Shown here in pieces: positions 18,582-27,058 of a stretch of DNA of 64,000 bases (positions are counted from its first letter, which is position 1; each line of letters starts with the position of its first letter). Source of the stretch: CAIKMD01 sp963740675 (lineage in GTDB: Bacteria; Pseudomonadota; Alphaproteobacteria; ATCC43930; CGMCC-115725). Position numbers and translations under genes: made by a program. The DNA lies in NCBI GenBank assembly GCA_963740675.1, contig CAVUFS010000001.1, positions 372,001 through 436,000 of the forward strand, given 5' to 3'. Under the pieces are notes generated by a model. That model saw only the letters and a program-made list of their open reading frames with translations, was not told where the DNA came from and made no database searches.

Positions 18582-18752
18582 ATGAAGCTCTACCGCGCAA
18601 TGGTCTGGGTGGCTAATTCGGGTCGCCCAGGTCGGCGTGTAAGCGTACTCGCGGAGACCCTGGAAGAGGCGAAGGAAAAGCTAGAAGCCGAACACGGCGT
18701 GGGAAACGTCTTCAATCTGCACAATGAGGACGATGCGGCACAGCCTCGCTAG
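18582..18752 (+). CDS. Small conserved-looking protein (56 aa)
   Basis: The 56-residue frame begins MKLYRAMVWVANSGRPGRR, continues VSVLAETLEEAKEKLEAEHG and ends HNEDDAAQPR. It has a beta-strand/helix rhythm, balanced charge and codon use like its neighbours. I recall similar short proteins annotated as hypothetical in alphaproteobacteria, but cannot check this here. It starts 32 bp after the ThDP gene on the same strand. No strong ribosome site is visible. Function is unknown. Confidence 0.55.
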   Translation: MKLYRAMVWVANSGRPGRRVSVLAETLEEAKEKLEAEHGVGNVFNLHNEDDAAQPR

Positions 18753-18776
18753 AACCACCATTGTCCCAATAAAATT

Positions 18777-18854
18777 CGTCGTGGCCGGGCTTGTCCCGGC
18801 CATCCATGTGTTGGAACAAATTCATGGATGCCCGGAACAAGTCCGGGCATGACG
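18777..18854. repeat. Bipartite palindromic repeat R3 (GGCCGGGC type)
   Basis: The left half is CGTCGTGGCCGGGCTTGTCC...GGCCATCCA and the right half is CATGGATGCCCGGAACAAG...CCGGGCATGACG. Stems are GCCGGG/CCCGGC-type hairpins inside GTCRT and ATCCA anchors. A degenerate right half of the other stem type (CTGGATTGCTTCGTCCCTCG then CAATGCCG) lies at 18910-18937. Confidence 0.85.
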
Positions 18855-18904
18855 AAATATCTTCTTGGCGTCTTTGCGCCTTGGCGGTTCGTCTTTCCAG
18901 GCGG

Positions 18905-20020
18905 TTATTCTGGATTGCTTCGTCCCTCGCAATGCCGAAGAAGATTTGAACCACGAAGACACCAAGAGATTTTCCTTGGTGCCTTGGTGCCTTGGTGCCT
19001 TGGTGGTTCGTCTTTTTTGCTTATCCCCGCGGCGGCAGAGTCACCCAGGCGCTGCCTTTGTCGGATGACTTCCATGATCGCCTGCATGATGGCGACGTTG
19101 TGCAGCGCTTCGTTCGGGCGCACTGGGAATTTCGTATGGTTGGCGCAGGCTTCGGCGAAGGCGCGCAGCTCTTGCTGCACGGTGTCGTCGATCTCGTAGC
19201 GCGTGCGCGTCATCGGCTCTTTCGGGTCGACCGGCGTCACGATCAGCTCTTTGAAATTGTCGCGTGCTTCGATGTTGGCCTTGGTGCCGTAGAATTTCAG
19301 TGTCGCGTTCATCGCCGAGGCGAAGATGCAGCCAAGCGAGCCGGTCGCGCCGCTCTCCAATTCGAATAGCGCCGCCGCCGTGTCGTCGAGCTCGACCTTG
19401 GTGATCGCCTGGCGCTTGGCGATGCCGGAGAGCCGCGTGATCCCACCCAGGATCCAGGTCAACGTGTCGATGACATGCAGCGACATCGGCGCGAGGCCGC
19501 CGCCTGGGCATTCCTCGCGCTTGGCGCGCCACATGCCGGGCTGGTAATGCATGCCGCCGGCGCTCGAATAATTCGCCTCGACATGGAGCACTTTGCCGAC
19601 GGCGCCGCTCTCGACCATCTCTTTCATCTTGCGCGCGACCTGGGAATAGCGGCGGTTATGGCCGATGCCGAGCGCCAGATGCGCATCCTCGACGGCTTTG
19701 ACGGCCTTCGCGCCGGTCTCGACCGTGAGGGCGAGCGGCTTTTCGACGAAGACATGCTTCTTCGCTTTGGCGGCGTCGATGATCTGCGTCCAATGCAGCG
19801 AATGCGGCGTTGCCAGCAGGACCGCGTCGACCTCGGGATCGGCGAGGGCGTCCTCGTAACGCGGGAAGCGCTTGCCGCCGAATTGCGCCTGGAAGGCGGC
19901 GGCCTCTTTGTCGACGAGGGTGCAGCAGCCGGCGATCTGGATCATGTCTTTGAGCGCCAGCGAATTCTTGGCGAGCTCCATTCCCCACCAGCCGGTGCCG
20001 ATATAGGCAAAACGCTGCAT
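18905..20020 (-). CDS. Gfo/Idh/MocA family oxidoreductase with repeat-derived C-terminus
   Basis: The N-terminal Rossmann motif is FAYIGTGWWGMELAKNS and the catalytic EKPLA motif appears as VFVEKPLALTVETG. The family domain ends near residue 335 (HNVAIMQAIMEVIRQR). ATG 20020 follows GGGAGG. NAD(P)-dependent oxidation or reduction of a sugar or cyclitol derivative is usual for the family; the substrate is unknown. The last ~40 residues (DEPPRHQGTKAPRKISWC and RHCEGRSNPE) are encoded by tandem CCTTGGTG units and a palindromic-repeat half, so they are not part of the fold. Confidence 0.85.
   Translation of the reverse strand: MQRFAYIGTGWWGMELAKNSLALKDMIQIAGCCTLVDKEAAAFQAQFGGKRFPRYEDALADPEVDAVLLATPHSLHWTQIIDAAKAKKHVFVEKPLALTVETGAKAVKAVEDAHLALGIGHNRRYSQVARKMKEMVESGAVGKVLHVEANYSSAGGMHYQPGMWRAKREECPGGGLAPMSLHVIDTLTWILGGITRLSGIAKRQAITKVELDDTAAALFELESGATGSLGCIFASAMNATLKFYGTKANIEARDNFKELIVTPVDPKEPMTRTRYEIDDTVQQELRAFAEACANHTKFPVRPNEALHNVAIMQAIMEVIRQRQRLGDSAAAGISKKDEPPRHQGTKAPRKISWCLRGSNLLRHCEGRSNPE
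18974..19005. repeat. Four tandem 8-bp units CCTTGGTG
   Basis: Four perfect copies of CCTTGGTG run from 18974 to 19005. They fall in the 3' end of the Gfo/Idh reading frame and encode part of its unusual Lys/His/Gln-rich tail. This is a simple-sequence repeat likely to vary in copy number by slippage; each unit change would alter the frame downstream. Confidence 0.8.
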
Positions 20021-20124
20021 TTTCTTCCTCCCGTTGAGCGCGGGAGTCTTACCTGCTTCGCCCGCTCGACGAAAGCGGCATCCTCTCGCTACCATGCGCT
20101 ATCGTTTAGGCGAGGGAATGACCT

Positions 20125-20904
20125 ATGGATCTCGGAATTAAAGGCCGCAAGGCGCTGCTTTGTGCATCGTCCAAGGGGCTGGGCAAGGCCTGTGCGCTGG
20201 CGCTGTCGCGTGAGGGCGTCACGGTGTGGATCAACGGCCGCAATCAAGGCCCGCTCGACGAGGCGGCGGCGGAAATTCGCGCCAAGACCGGCGGCACCGT
20301 CAACACGGTGAAGGCTGACATCAACACCGATGCGGGGCGCAAGGCGCTACTCGCTGCGTGCCCCGAGCCCGACATGCTGGTCAACAACAATGAGGGCCCG
20401 CCGCCCGGCAAAATCGCCGATTGGGACGAGGCGCAATGGCTCGCCGCGCTCGGCGCGAATATGCTGCCGGCGGTGCTGATGATTCGCGCGGTGCTGCCCG
20501 GCATGCAGGCGCGCAAATTCGGCCGCGTCATCAACATCACCTCGGCGATGGTGAAATCGCCGCGACCGCATATGGGGCTTTCGACCGCGGCGCGTGCCGC
20601 GCTTACGGCGTTCAGCAAATCGCAGAGCTTCGAGGTAATGGCCGACAACGTTACCATCAACAATCTGCTGCCCGAGCGCATCAAGACGGGTCGCCAGGAA
20701 TTCATGGCCAATCGCATGGTGAAGGCCGACGGCATCACGATGGACGAAGCCTATAAGCGCATCGCCGCGACATTGGCTGCCAAGCGCATGGGCACGCCCG
20801 AGGAATTCGGCGATGCCTGCGCCTATCTCTGCAGCGCCCAGGCGGGATTTATCTCGGGCCAGAATTTGCAGCTCGATGGTGGGTCTTACGCGGGGGTTAT
20901 CTGA
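20125..20904 (+). CDS. Atypical SDR lacking the catalytic Tyr-Lys pair
   Basis: The 259-residue protein has the SDR cofactor segment LCASSKGLGKACALALSREG and the C-terminal QNLQLDGGSYAG. However, the NNAG motif reads VNNNEGPPPGK. Where YxxxK is expected, after NITSAMVK, the sequence is MGLSTAARAALTAF: Leu replaces Tyr and Arg replaces Lys. Such a protein can bind a nucleotide but would need a different proton donor. It stands alone between a divergent Gfo/Idh gene and a palindromic repeat. I recall similar variant SDRs in Hyphomicrobiales. The start is ATG 20125 after GAGGGAATGA. Confidence 0.8.
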   Translation: MDLGIKGRKALLCASSKGLGKACALALSREGVTVWINGRNQGPLDEAAAEIRAKTGGTVNTVKADINTDAGRKALLAACPEPDMLVNNNEGPPPGKIADWDEAQWLAALGANMLPAVLMIRAVLPGMQARKFGRVINITSAMVKSPRPHMGLSTAARAALTAFSKSQSFEVMADNVTINNLLPERIKTGRQEFMANRMVKADGITMDEAYKRIAATLAAKRMGTPEEFGDACAYLCSAQAGFISGQNLQLDGGSYAGVI

Positions 20905-20923
20905 CGACGCTTTAATCTTTTAA

Positions 20924-21022
20924 CGTCATTGCCGGGCCCCGGGGTCCGGCCCACGGCCGGCCCGAGGACAAGCTTCACGTCCCGGCAATCCATAGGCCCG
21001 CGGAACAAGTCTGCGGGTGACG
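20924..21022. repeat. Bipartite palindromic repeat R4 (GC-rich stems)
   Basis: The left half begins CGTCATTGCCGGGCCCCGGG and, after further GC-rich inverted stems, reads CCCGGCAATCCATAG. The right half is GGCCCGCGGAACAAG...CTGCGGGTGACG. The GTCAT and ATCCA anchors are kept, but an extra palindrome (GGCCCACGGCCGGCC) is inserted in the left half. Confidence 0.75.
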
Positions 21023-21069
21023 ATGAAAGAAGAGGCGGTGTAGCGTTCTGAATTGCAGGAGTAATCGCC

Positions 21070-22017
21070 ATGCCCGTCGTCAAAGTCCGCGATATCGCTT
21101 TCGGGCGGCTGCAATCGCCCGATCTCGATCAGGCCGAGCAATTCTTGCTCGATTTCGGCATGGTGCGGGCGGCGCGGACCAAGGACGCGCTCTATATGCG
21201 CGGCACCGATCCGGCTGCCTATCTGCATGTGACGCAGCTCGGTGAGCCGAAATTTCTCGGCATGGCCTTCTATGCCAAGAGCGAGGAAGACCTCGATCGC
21301 CTGACCAAAGTTGAAGGCGCGTCGAAGATCGAATCGCTCGATGCGCCGGGCGGCGGCAAGCGCGTGCGGCTGCGCGATCCGCATGGCTTCGCGATCGAGG
21401 TGGTGCATGGTATCGCCGACGCCGAGCCGCTGCCGGTTACGCACAACGTCGTCAATTTCGGCAGCGAGAAATATCGCCGCGCCGGCGAGCTGACGCGGCT
21501 ACCGGCGGGCCCGGCGCAAGTGAAGCGTATGGGGCACGGCGTCATCGCCACGACCGATCTCAAAAAGACGCTCGCCTGGTATCGCGAGACGTTTGGCCTT
21601 ATCTGCTCTGACGATGTGTGGGCGGGCGATCCGAGCAATCTCGTCTCGTCCTTCAATCGCGTGGACGCCGGCGATACCTATGTCGATCACCACGTTTTCT
21701 TCACGATGCGCGGCGCGAAAGCGGGCCTTAATCACTTCTCTTACGAGGTCCGTGATTTCGACGACGTGATGATGGGTCATGAGCATCTCGCCAAGCAGAA
21801 CAAGTACCAGCATATGTGGGGCATCGGCCGGCACCGGCTCGGGGCGCAGGTCTATGATTACTGGTGCGACCCCTGGGGCCGCGTGCACGAGCATTGGACC
21901 GACAGCGACGTGCTCAACGCCGCGACGCCACCCGGCCTCGCCGAAGCCGGCAAAGGCACCTTCGCCCAATGGGGCGAATCCATGCCGGCGCGCTTCGCGA
22001 CCTACGCGGTGGAATAG
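21070..22017 (+). CDS. VOC-type extradiol dioxygenase-like protein
   Basis: Two VOC modules span 315 residues. Module 2 shows the three metal ligands: RMGHGVIATTDLKKT (His), LNHFSYEVRDFDDV (His) and RVHEHWTDSD (Glu), the 2-His-1-carboxylate facial triad of type I extradiol dioxygenases. GCAGGAG precedes ATG 21070. It is a distant paralogue of the protein at 16032-16892. It sits just upstream of the GntR-hyuAB cluster on the same strand but is separated by 97 bp and a palindrome, so it may be transcribed separately. Likely cleaves or isomerises a catecholic intermediate. Confidence 0.85.
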   Translation: MPVVKVRDIAFGRLQSPDLDQAEQFLLDFGMVRAARTKDALYMRGTDPAAYLHVTQLGEPKFLGMAFYAKSEEDLDRLTKVEGASKIESLDAPGGGKRVRLRDPHGFAIEVVHGIADAEPLPVTHNVVNFGSEKYRRAGELTRLPAGPAQVKRMGHGVIATTDLKKTLAWYRETFGLICSDDVWAGDPSNLVSSFNRVDAGDTYVDHHVFFTMRGAKAGLNHFSYEVRDFDDVMMGHEHLAKQNKYQHMWGIGRHRLGAQVYDYWCDPWGRVHEHWTDSDVLNAATPPGLAEAGKGTFAQWGESMPARFATYAVE

Positions 22018-22069
22018 GCGTTAGCTCAAGCATTTAGCGGGTTTTCGGCGCCCCGGTTGCGCCCGCGCT

Positions 22070-22090
22070 CTGTATATTTTAAAAATACAG
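22070..22090. promoter_or_regulatory. Candidate GntR operator (21-bp palindrome)
   Basis: The AT-rich sequence CTGTATATTTTAAAAATACA plus a final G is a near-perfect palindrome: 9 of 10 arm positions pair, with CTGTAT and ATACAG at the ends. It lies 24 bp upstream of the GntR gene in an otherwise GC-rich region and may overlap the promoter. Autoregulation by the FadR-type regulator is the natural reading (inference). Confidence 0.6.
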
Positions 22091-22114
22091 GCGGGGAGAC
22101 ATTCGCGTACGGGC

Positions 22115-22921
22115 ATGCCCAAAATCGCCGCTCAACCGACGAAAGCGAAGCTACGTGCCGCCAAGCGGACCGGCAGTCAGCTCGTCTACGACGCACTGCG
22201 CTACGCCATCATCGCGCTGGCGATCGAGCCGGGCTCGGTGCTGGAAGAGACCGCGCTTTGCCGCCAATACAAGGTGTCGCGGACGCCGGTGCGCGAGGCG
22301 TTGATCCGGCTTTCGTCCGAAGGCTTGGTCGAGCTTGCGCCCAATCGCGGTGCGCGGGTCGCGACCCTGCAATTCATCGACGTCGTCGATCATTACGAGG
22401 CGATGGAAATCTTCCAGCCGATCACCTGCCATTTCGCGGCGGTGCGTTCGACACCGGCCGACATCAAGGCGATCAAGGCACAGCTCGCGAAATTCTGCCA
22501 GGCGGTCGAGCGCGCGGATTACGAAGGAATCATCCGCTTCAATTACGATCTTCATTCCTCGATCGCGAGCGCGAGCCACAATGGCTGCATCGCGCGCGGT
22601 TACCGCCAGATGCTGGCCGACAAGCTGCGCATCGCCCAGCACGGTCTGCCGAATGCCTCGCGCAATCGCGCCGCGGCGCTGGCCGAGCGTTTTGGCGGCA
22701 CGGTGCGCATCTCGCGGCGGTTGATTGATGCGATCGCCGCTGGCGATGCGCAAGAATCCGAACGGATCGCCCGCGAGCTCAACGAATATGTGCGCGCGCA
22801 GGTCGTCGCTCATTTCTCGGTCGATCTCGCGCATCAGGTGGCGCTGCCGACGCCGCAGCGCCGCCCCGAGTCCCGTCAGGGACACGGACAGATCGTCAAG
22901 CTGCGGAGCGCGACCGCATGA
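22115..22921 (+). CDS. GntR-family transcriptional regulator (FCD/FadR type)
   Basis: An N-terminal winged helix (residues ~15-80: LVYDALRYAIIALAIEPG, YKVSRTPVREALIRLSSEG) is the GntR DNA-binding motif. The C-terminal helical domain has FCD-like metal/ligand positions (FNYDLHSSIASASHNG). These regulators usually respond to small carboxylic acids. It stands directly upstream of hyuA-hyuB (49 bp) and downstream of the palindrome at 22070-22090, so it most likely controls that operon and itself. The ligand is unknown. Confidence 0.9.
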   Translation: MPKIAAQPTKAKLRAAKRTGSQLVYDALRYAIIALAIEPGSVLEETALCRQYKVSRTPVREALIRLSSEGLVELAPNRGARVATLQFIDVVDHYEAMEIFQPITCHFAAVRSTPADIKAIKAQLAKFCQAVERADYEGIIRFNYDLHSSIASASHNGCIARGYRQMLADKLRIAQHGLPNASRNRAAALAERFGGTVRISRRLIDAIAAGDAQESERIARELNEYVRAQVVAHFSVDLAHQVALPTPQRRPESRQGHGQIVKLRSATA

Positions 22922-22970
22922 TCCATCCCCATCACTCACCTTTCCGGATTTTCCTAACTAGGGACCATTC

Positions 22971-25037
22971 ATGACCGAACAATTGCGACTGGCCTCCGAT
23001 ATCGGCGGCACTTTCACCGATACCGCGGTGTTCGACGAGACCACCGGCAAGCTGAGCTTCGGCAAGGCGCTGTCGACGCCGAAGCATCTTGTCGAAGGCA
23101 TCAACAACGGCGTCGCCAAGGCCGGCGCCGATTACAAGAGCGTCGGGCTCTTCCTGCACGGCTCGACGGTCGGCATCAACACGATCCTCGAGCGGCGCGG
23201 CGCCAAGACGGCACTGATCATCACCAAGGGCTTCCGCGACATCTACGAGATCGGCCGCATCAACCGGCCGGACTCCTACAATCTTTTCTTCCAGAAGCAC
23301 GAGCCGCTGGTCGAGCGCGCGCTGCGCTTCGAGGTGAATGAGCGCATCCTTGCCGATGGCGAGGTCGAGAAGCCGCTCGACGATAAGGAGATCGAGGCGC
23401 TTGGCGATCATCTCGCCAGCCTTGGCATGGAAGCGATCGCGATCCTATTTCTGCATTGCTATCGCCAGCCGGAGCATGAGCAGCGCGCCAAAGCGATCCT
23501 GCAAAAGCGGCATCCGAACATCTTCGTCTCGGCAAGCCATGAGCTGAGCCAGGAATATCGCGAGTTCGAGCGTTGCTCGACCGTGGTCGCCAATGCCTAT
23601 ATCGGTCCGATCGTCGACCGCTATGTCGGCGGCATCGACAATCACATCCGCAAGGAAGGCTTCAAAGGCTCGTTCCTGATCGTGCAATCGACCGGCGGTC
23701 TCTATAACTCATCGCAGGCGCGGCAATATTGCATTCGCATGCTGGAATCGGGCCCGGCGGCGGGCGTCATCGGCACGCGCATGCTGTGCCAGACGCTCGG
23801 TCTCAAGAACGCGATCGCCTTCGACATGGGCGGCACCACGGCGAAGGCCGGCGTCATCCATGACGGCGAGCCGTTGACCACCGGCTCGGCATTGCTCGGC
23901 GGCTATGAGAAGGCGCTGCCGGTGCAGATCGCGATGATGGATATTTTCGAAGTCGGCACTGGTGGCGGCTCGATCGCCAAGGTCGAGGACAGCATGCTGC
24001 GCGTCGGCCCGCAAAGCGCCGGCGCCTCGCCGGGTCCGGCGTGCTACGGCCTCGGCGGCACCGAGCCGACGGTGACGGACGCGAATCTCGCGCTCGGTCG
24101 CCTCGGCGCCGATCGCTTCCTCGGTGGCGAAATGAAGCTCGACACCGCGGCGGCGAAGAAGGCGCTGACCTCCCAAGTCGGCGCGCCGCTCGGCATGGAT
24201 GCGACGCAGGCCGCGGACGGCATTCTGCGCATCGCCGTCACGGCGATGTCCTACGCGGTGAAAGGCGTCACCACCGAGCGCGGTCTCGATGTCGGCGATT
24301 ACGCGCTGGTCGCTTATGGCGGCGCCGGTCCGTTGCACGCGGTCGAAGTCGCGCGCGAGCTCGGCATGCGGCGCGTCATCATCCCGACGGCGCCGGGCGT
24401 GTTCTCCGCTTACGGCATGCTGTTCTCCGATCTGCGCTACGACTTTGTGCGGACCTGGTTCACGCGGCTCGACGACGCCTCCTTCGACGAGATCGAGGCT
24501 GTTTATAAGGAGCTCGAGGATGAAGGCCGCGCCAATATCGGCCAGACCTCGGTGAAGCCGGACCAGATCGCGATCAAGCGCGCGGTGGATATGCGCTATG
24601 TCGGTCAGGAGCACGCGGTCACTGTCGATCTGCCGATGGAAGTGTTCGAGAAGCGCGACCGCAAAGCGATCAAAGAGCATTTCGACGCGCAGCATGAACA
24701 GCGCTACGGCACCAACGCGCCGGCGGAGCGCGCCGAGATCGTCTCGCTGCGCACGGCGGTGACGGGCGTGATGCGCAAGCCGCCGCAGGAGAAGATCAAG
24801 GCCGGCGGTGCCGAGCTGGCGAAAGAAGCTTTCACCGGCAAGCGTCCTGTCTATTACGAAGGCGCGGGCTTCGTCGATACGCCGACCTATTCGCGCGCGG
24901 CACTGGTCGCCGGCAACAAGATTGCCGGCCCGGCGCTGGTCGAAGAGCACGCCTCAACCACCGTGCTGGCGCCTGGCGACCAGCTCACCGTCAACGCCTA
25001 CGGGCATCTTGAAATTGCCGTGGCGGGAAGAAAGTAA
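22971..25037 (+). CDS. Hydantoinase/oxoprolinase family protein, subunit A
   Basis: This 688-residue ATP-dependent amidohydrolase subunit begins with LASDIGGTFTDTAVFDE, the phosphate-binding signature of the HyuA/oxoprolinase/acetone-carboxylase-beta fold. STGGLYNS, FDMGGTTAKAGVI and YGGAGPLHAVEVARELG match the ASKHA-type nucleotide site. It pairs with subunit B five bases downstream. Members hydrolyse 5-oxoproline, N-methylhydantoin or related cyclic amides with ATP, or carboxylate acetone/acetophenone when a gamma subunit is present; none is seen here. The GntR gene upstream suggests induction by substrate. Confidence 0.9.
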   Translation: MTEQLRLASDIGGTFTDTAVFDETTGKLSFGKALSTPKHLVEGINNGVAKAGADYKSVGLFLHGSTVGINTILERRGAKTALIITKGFRDIYEIGRINRPDSYNLFFQKHEPLVERALRFEVNERILADGEVEKPLDDKEIEALGDHLASLGMEAIAILFLHCYRQPEHEQRAKAILQKRHPNIFVSASHELSQEYREFERCSTVVANAYIGPIVDRYVGGIDNHIRKEGFKGSFLIVQSTGGLYNSSQARQYCIRMLESGPAAGVIGTRMLCQTLGLKNAIAFDMGGTTAKAGVIHDGEPLTTGSALLGGYEKALPVQIAMMDIFEVGTGGGSIAKVEDSMLRVGPQSAGASPGPACYGLGGTEPTVTDANLALGRLGADRFLGGEMKLDTAAAKKALTSQVGAPLGMDATQAADGILRIAVTAMSYAVKGVTTERGLDVGDYALVAYGGAGPLHAVEVARELGMRRVIIPTAPGVFSAYGMLFSDLRYDFVRTWFTRLDDASFDEIEAVYKELEDEGRANIGQTSVKPDQIAIKRAVDMRYVGQEHAVTVDLPMEVFEKRDRKAIKEHFDAQHEQRYGTNAPAERAEIVSLRTAVTGVMRKPPQEKIKAGGAELAKEAFTGKRPVYYEGAGFVDTPTYSRAALVAGNKIAGPALVEEHASTTVLAPGDQLTVNAYGHLEIAVAGRK

Positions 25038-25042
25038 GAACC

Positions 25043-26818
25043 ATGAGCGATACCAAGACCACCCAACGCAAGGCCGATCCGGTCGTCACCGAAATCATCC
25101 GCAACGGCGTCATCGCCGTGACGGAAGAGATGAAGACCAATCTGATGCGGACGGCCTACAACACCATCATCTACGAGGCGCTCGACTTCACGACCGGGCT
25201 CTTCACCGCGGAAGGCGACACCGTGTCGATCGGCATCGGCCTGCCGATGTTCATCCGCGGCATGTCGGAGACGGTGAAGGCGAAGATCAAGCATTTCGGC
25301 TACGACAACATCAAGCCGGGCGACATCCTCATCACCAACGACAGCTACACGACCGGTTCGCATCTGAACCACGTGACGCTGACCATGCCGATCTTCCACA
25401 GTGGCAAGCTCTCGGCTTTCGCCTGCTGCATGGCGCATTGGATCGATATCGGCGGTGTGCTCGGCGGCGTCACCACTGACATCTACTCCGAAGGGCTGCA
25501 GATACCCTATCTGAAGCTCTACAAGGAAGGCGTCGCCAATAACGATCTGATGGATTTCATCCGCATGAACGTGCGTGTCCCGACGCGCGCCATGGGCGAT
25601 CTGCGCGCCCAGGTGACGGCGGTGAAGACCGGCGAGCGCCGTTTCGGCCAGCTCCTCGATCGTTATGGCCGCGAGCCGGTGCTCGATGCCATCGCCGCGA
25701 TCATGGATCATTCCGAGCACGCCGCGCGCCAGCGTACGTTGTCGATCCCGGACGGCGTCTACGAAGCCGAATCCTATATGGACGATGACGGCATCTCGAT
25801 CGGCAAGAAAATTCCGATCCGCGTGAAGGTGACGGTGAAGGGTGAGGAGCTGACGGTCGATCTGACCGAGGTCTCGAACCAGGTGCAGGGCTTCTACAAC
25901 TCCGGCATCACCACCGGCTATGCCTGCGCGCAGGTCGCCTATAAATGCCTGACCTCGCCGACGGATTATCCGATCAATGACGGCTCGTTTCGCAGTCTCA
26001 ACGTCATCGTGCCGCCGGGCCGCGTGATCAGCGCGACACGACCGGCGCCGATGCGCTGGTGGATGACCTTCCCGATGACCATCGTCGACACCGTCTTCAA
26101 GGCGATGTCGAAGGCGATCCCCGATCGCGTCATCGCCGGCCATCACGCCGATCTCATCGCCGCCGGCTTCCACGGCGTCGATCCACGGACCAAGGAATTC
26201 TATTTCGGCAATTTCGGTCCGCTCGGCGGCGGCTGGGGCGCGAAGATGACCGAAGACGGCGTCTCGGCCACGGTCTGCATCAATGACGGCGATACGCACA
26301 ACAGCGCCAGCGAGATGGCCGAGGTAAAGACGCCCTGCGTCGTCGAATCGCTGCGCCTCATCCCCGACAGCGGCGGGCCCGGTCACTATCGCGGCGGCCT
26401 CGGTGTCGAGCGGGTCGTGCGTGCGCGGGCGCCGTGCGTGTTCTCGTCGCAGATCGAGCGGGCGCATTGCAAGCCGTGGGGCTTGGAAGGCGGCGGCGAG
26501 GCGACGGGCAATTCGATCGGCCTGCGCGTCGACGGCAAATGGAACAATGATTTTCCCAACGCCAAAATGGTGATGGCGAACCTCAAGGTCGGCGACGCCT
26601 ATGTGCTGCGCTCGGGCGGCGGCGGCGGCTACGGCCCGGCCTGGGAGCGCCCGGCCGATCGTGTCGCTGAAGACGTACGCCAAGGCTATGTCAGCGTCGA
26701 TTCCGCGGCCGAGTATTACGGCGTGGTCGTCGATCCGAAGAGCTTCGCGGTCGACGAAGCGGCGACCGACAAGCGCCGCGCCGAATTAAAGAAGGCGGCT
26801 CCGGCTGCGGCGGAGTAG
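25043..26818 (+). CDS. Hydantoinase/oxoprolinase family protein, subunit B
   Basis: The 591-residue HyuB protein has the family segments EEMKTNLMRTAYNTIIYEA, GDILITNDSYTTGSHLNH, FFACCMAHWIDIGG-like AFACCMAHWIDIGG and the C-terminal RLIPDSGGPGHYRGGLGVER. It forms a complex with HyuA encoded 5 bp upstream. ATG 25043 is the start. The reaction is ATP-driven opening of a cyclic amide; the natural substrate is unknown. A palindromic repeat and the terminator of a small convergent gene follow. Confidence 0.9.
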   Translation: MSDTKTTQRKADPVVTEIIRNGVIAVTEEMKTNLMRTAYNTIIYEALDFTTGLFTAEGDTVSIGIGLPMFIRGMSETVKAKIKHFGYDNIKPGDILITNDSYTTGSHLNHVTLTMPIFHSGKLSAFACCMAHWIDIGGVLGGVTTDIYSEGLQIPYLKLYKEGVANNDLMDFIRMNVRVPTRAMGDLRAQVTAVKTGERRFGQLLDRYGREPVLDAIAAIMDHSEHAARQRTLSIPDGVYEAESYMDDDGISIGKKIPIRVKVTVKGEELTVDLTEVSNQVQGFYNSGITTGYACAQVAYKCLTSPTDYPINDGSFRSLNVIVPPGRVISATRPAPMRWWMTFPMTIVDTVFKAMSKAIPDRVIAGHHADLIAAGFHGVDPRTKEFYFGNFGPLGGGWGAKMTEDGVSATVCINDGDTHNSASEMAEVKTPCVVESLRLIPDSGGPGHYRGGLGVERVVRARAPCVFSSQIERAHCKPWGLEGGGEATGNSIGLRVDGKWNNDFPNAKMVMANLKVGDAYVLRSGGGGGYGPAWERPADRVAEDVRQGYVSVDSAAEYYGVVVDPKSFAVDEAATDKRRAELKKAAPAAAE

Positions 26819-26906
26819 GGTAATTGACTACGAAGACACGGAGGGCACGGAGATTAGGTTCTCCGTGCCCTTTGTGATTTCTGGAGTGGCGCTGACTGTC
26901 ACAGCT

Positions 26907-26971
26907 CGTCATTCCCGCGAAAGCGGGAATCCAGAAGCGCACACTGGATGCCCGCCTTCGCGGGCATGACG
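26907..26971. repeat. Bipartite palindromic repeat R5 (CCCGCGAAAGCGGG type)
   Basis: The left half is CGTCATTCCCGCGAAAGCGG...GAATCCAG; the right half is CTGGATGCCCGCCTTCGCGG...GCATGACG. Both hairpins sit inside the GTCAT/ATCCA anchors. It lies between hyuB and the convergent CPCC peptide gene. Confidence 0.85.
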
Positions 26972-27015
26972 ATTTAGAAAGATGCGTGTGGGGAGGGGCT
27001 CTCCGGTGGGATGCT

Positions 27016-27044
27016 AAAAAGCTAAGCCCCGGCCTTCGCCGGGG
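27016..27044 (-). terminator. Rho-independent terminator of the CPCC peptide gene
   Basis: Reading on the minus strand, a 7-bp perfect GC stem (27044-27038 with 27033-27027, CCCCGGC/GCCGGGG) and a GAAG loop are followed by CTTAGC and a TTTTT run at 27020-27016. It begins 15 bases after the stop at 27059, which supports that gene being transcribed on its own. Confidence 0.75.
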
Positions 27045-27058
27045 AGGGGGCTGGCTCG

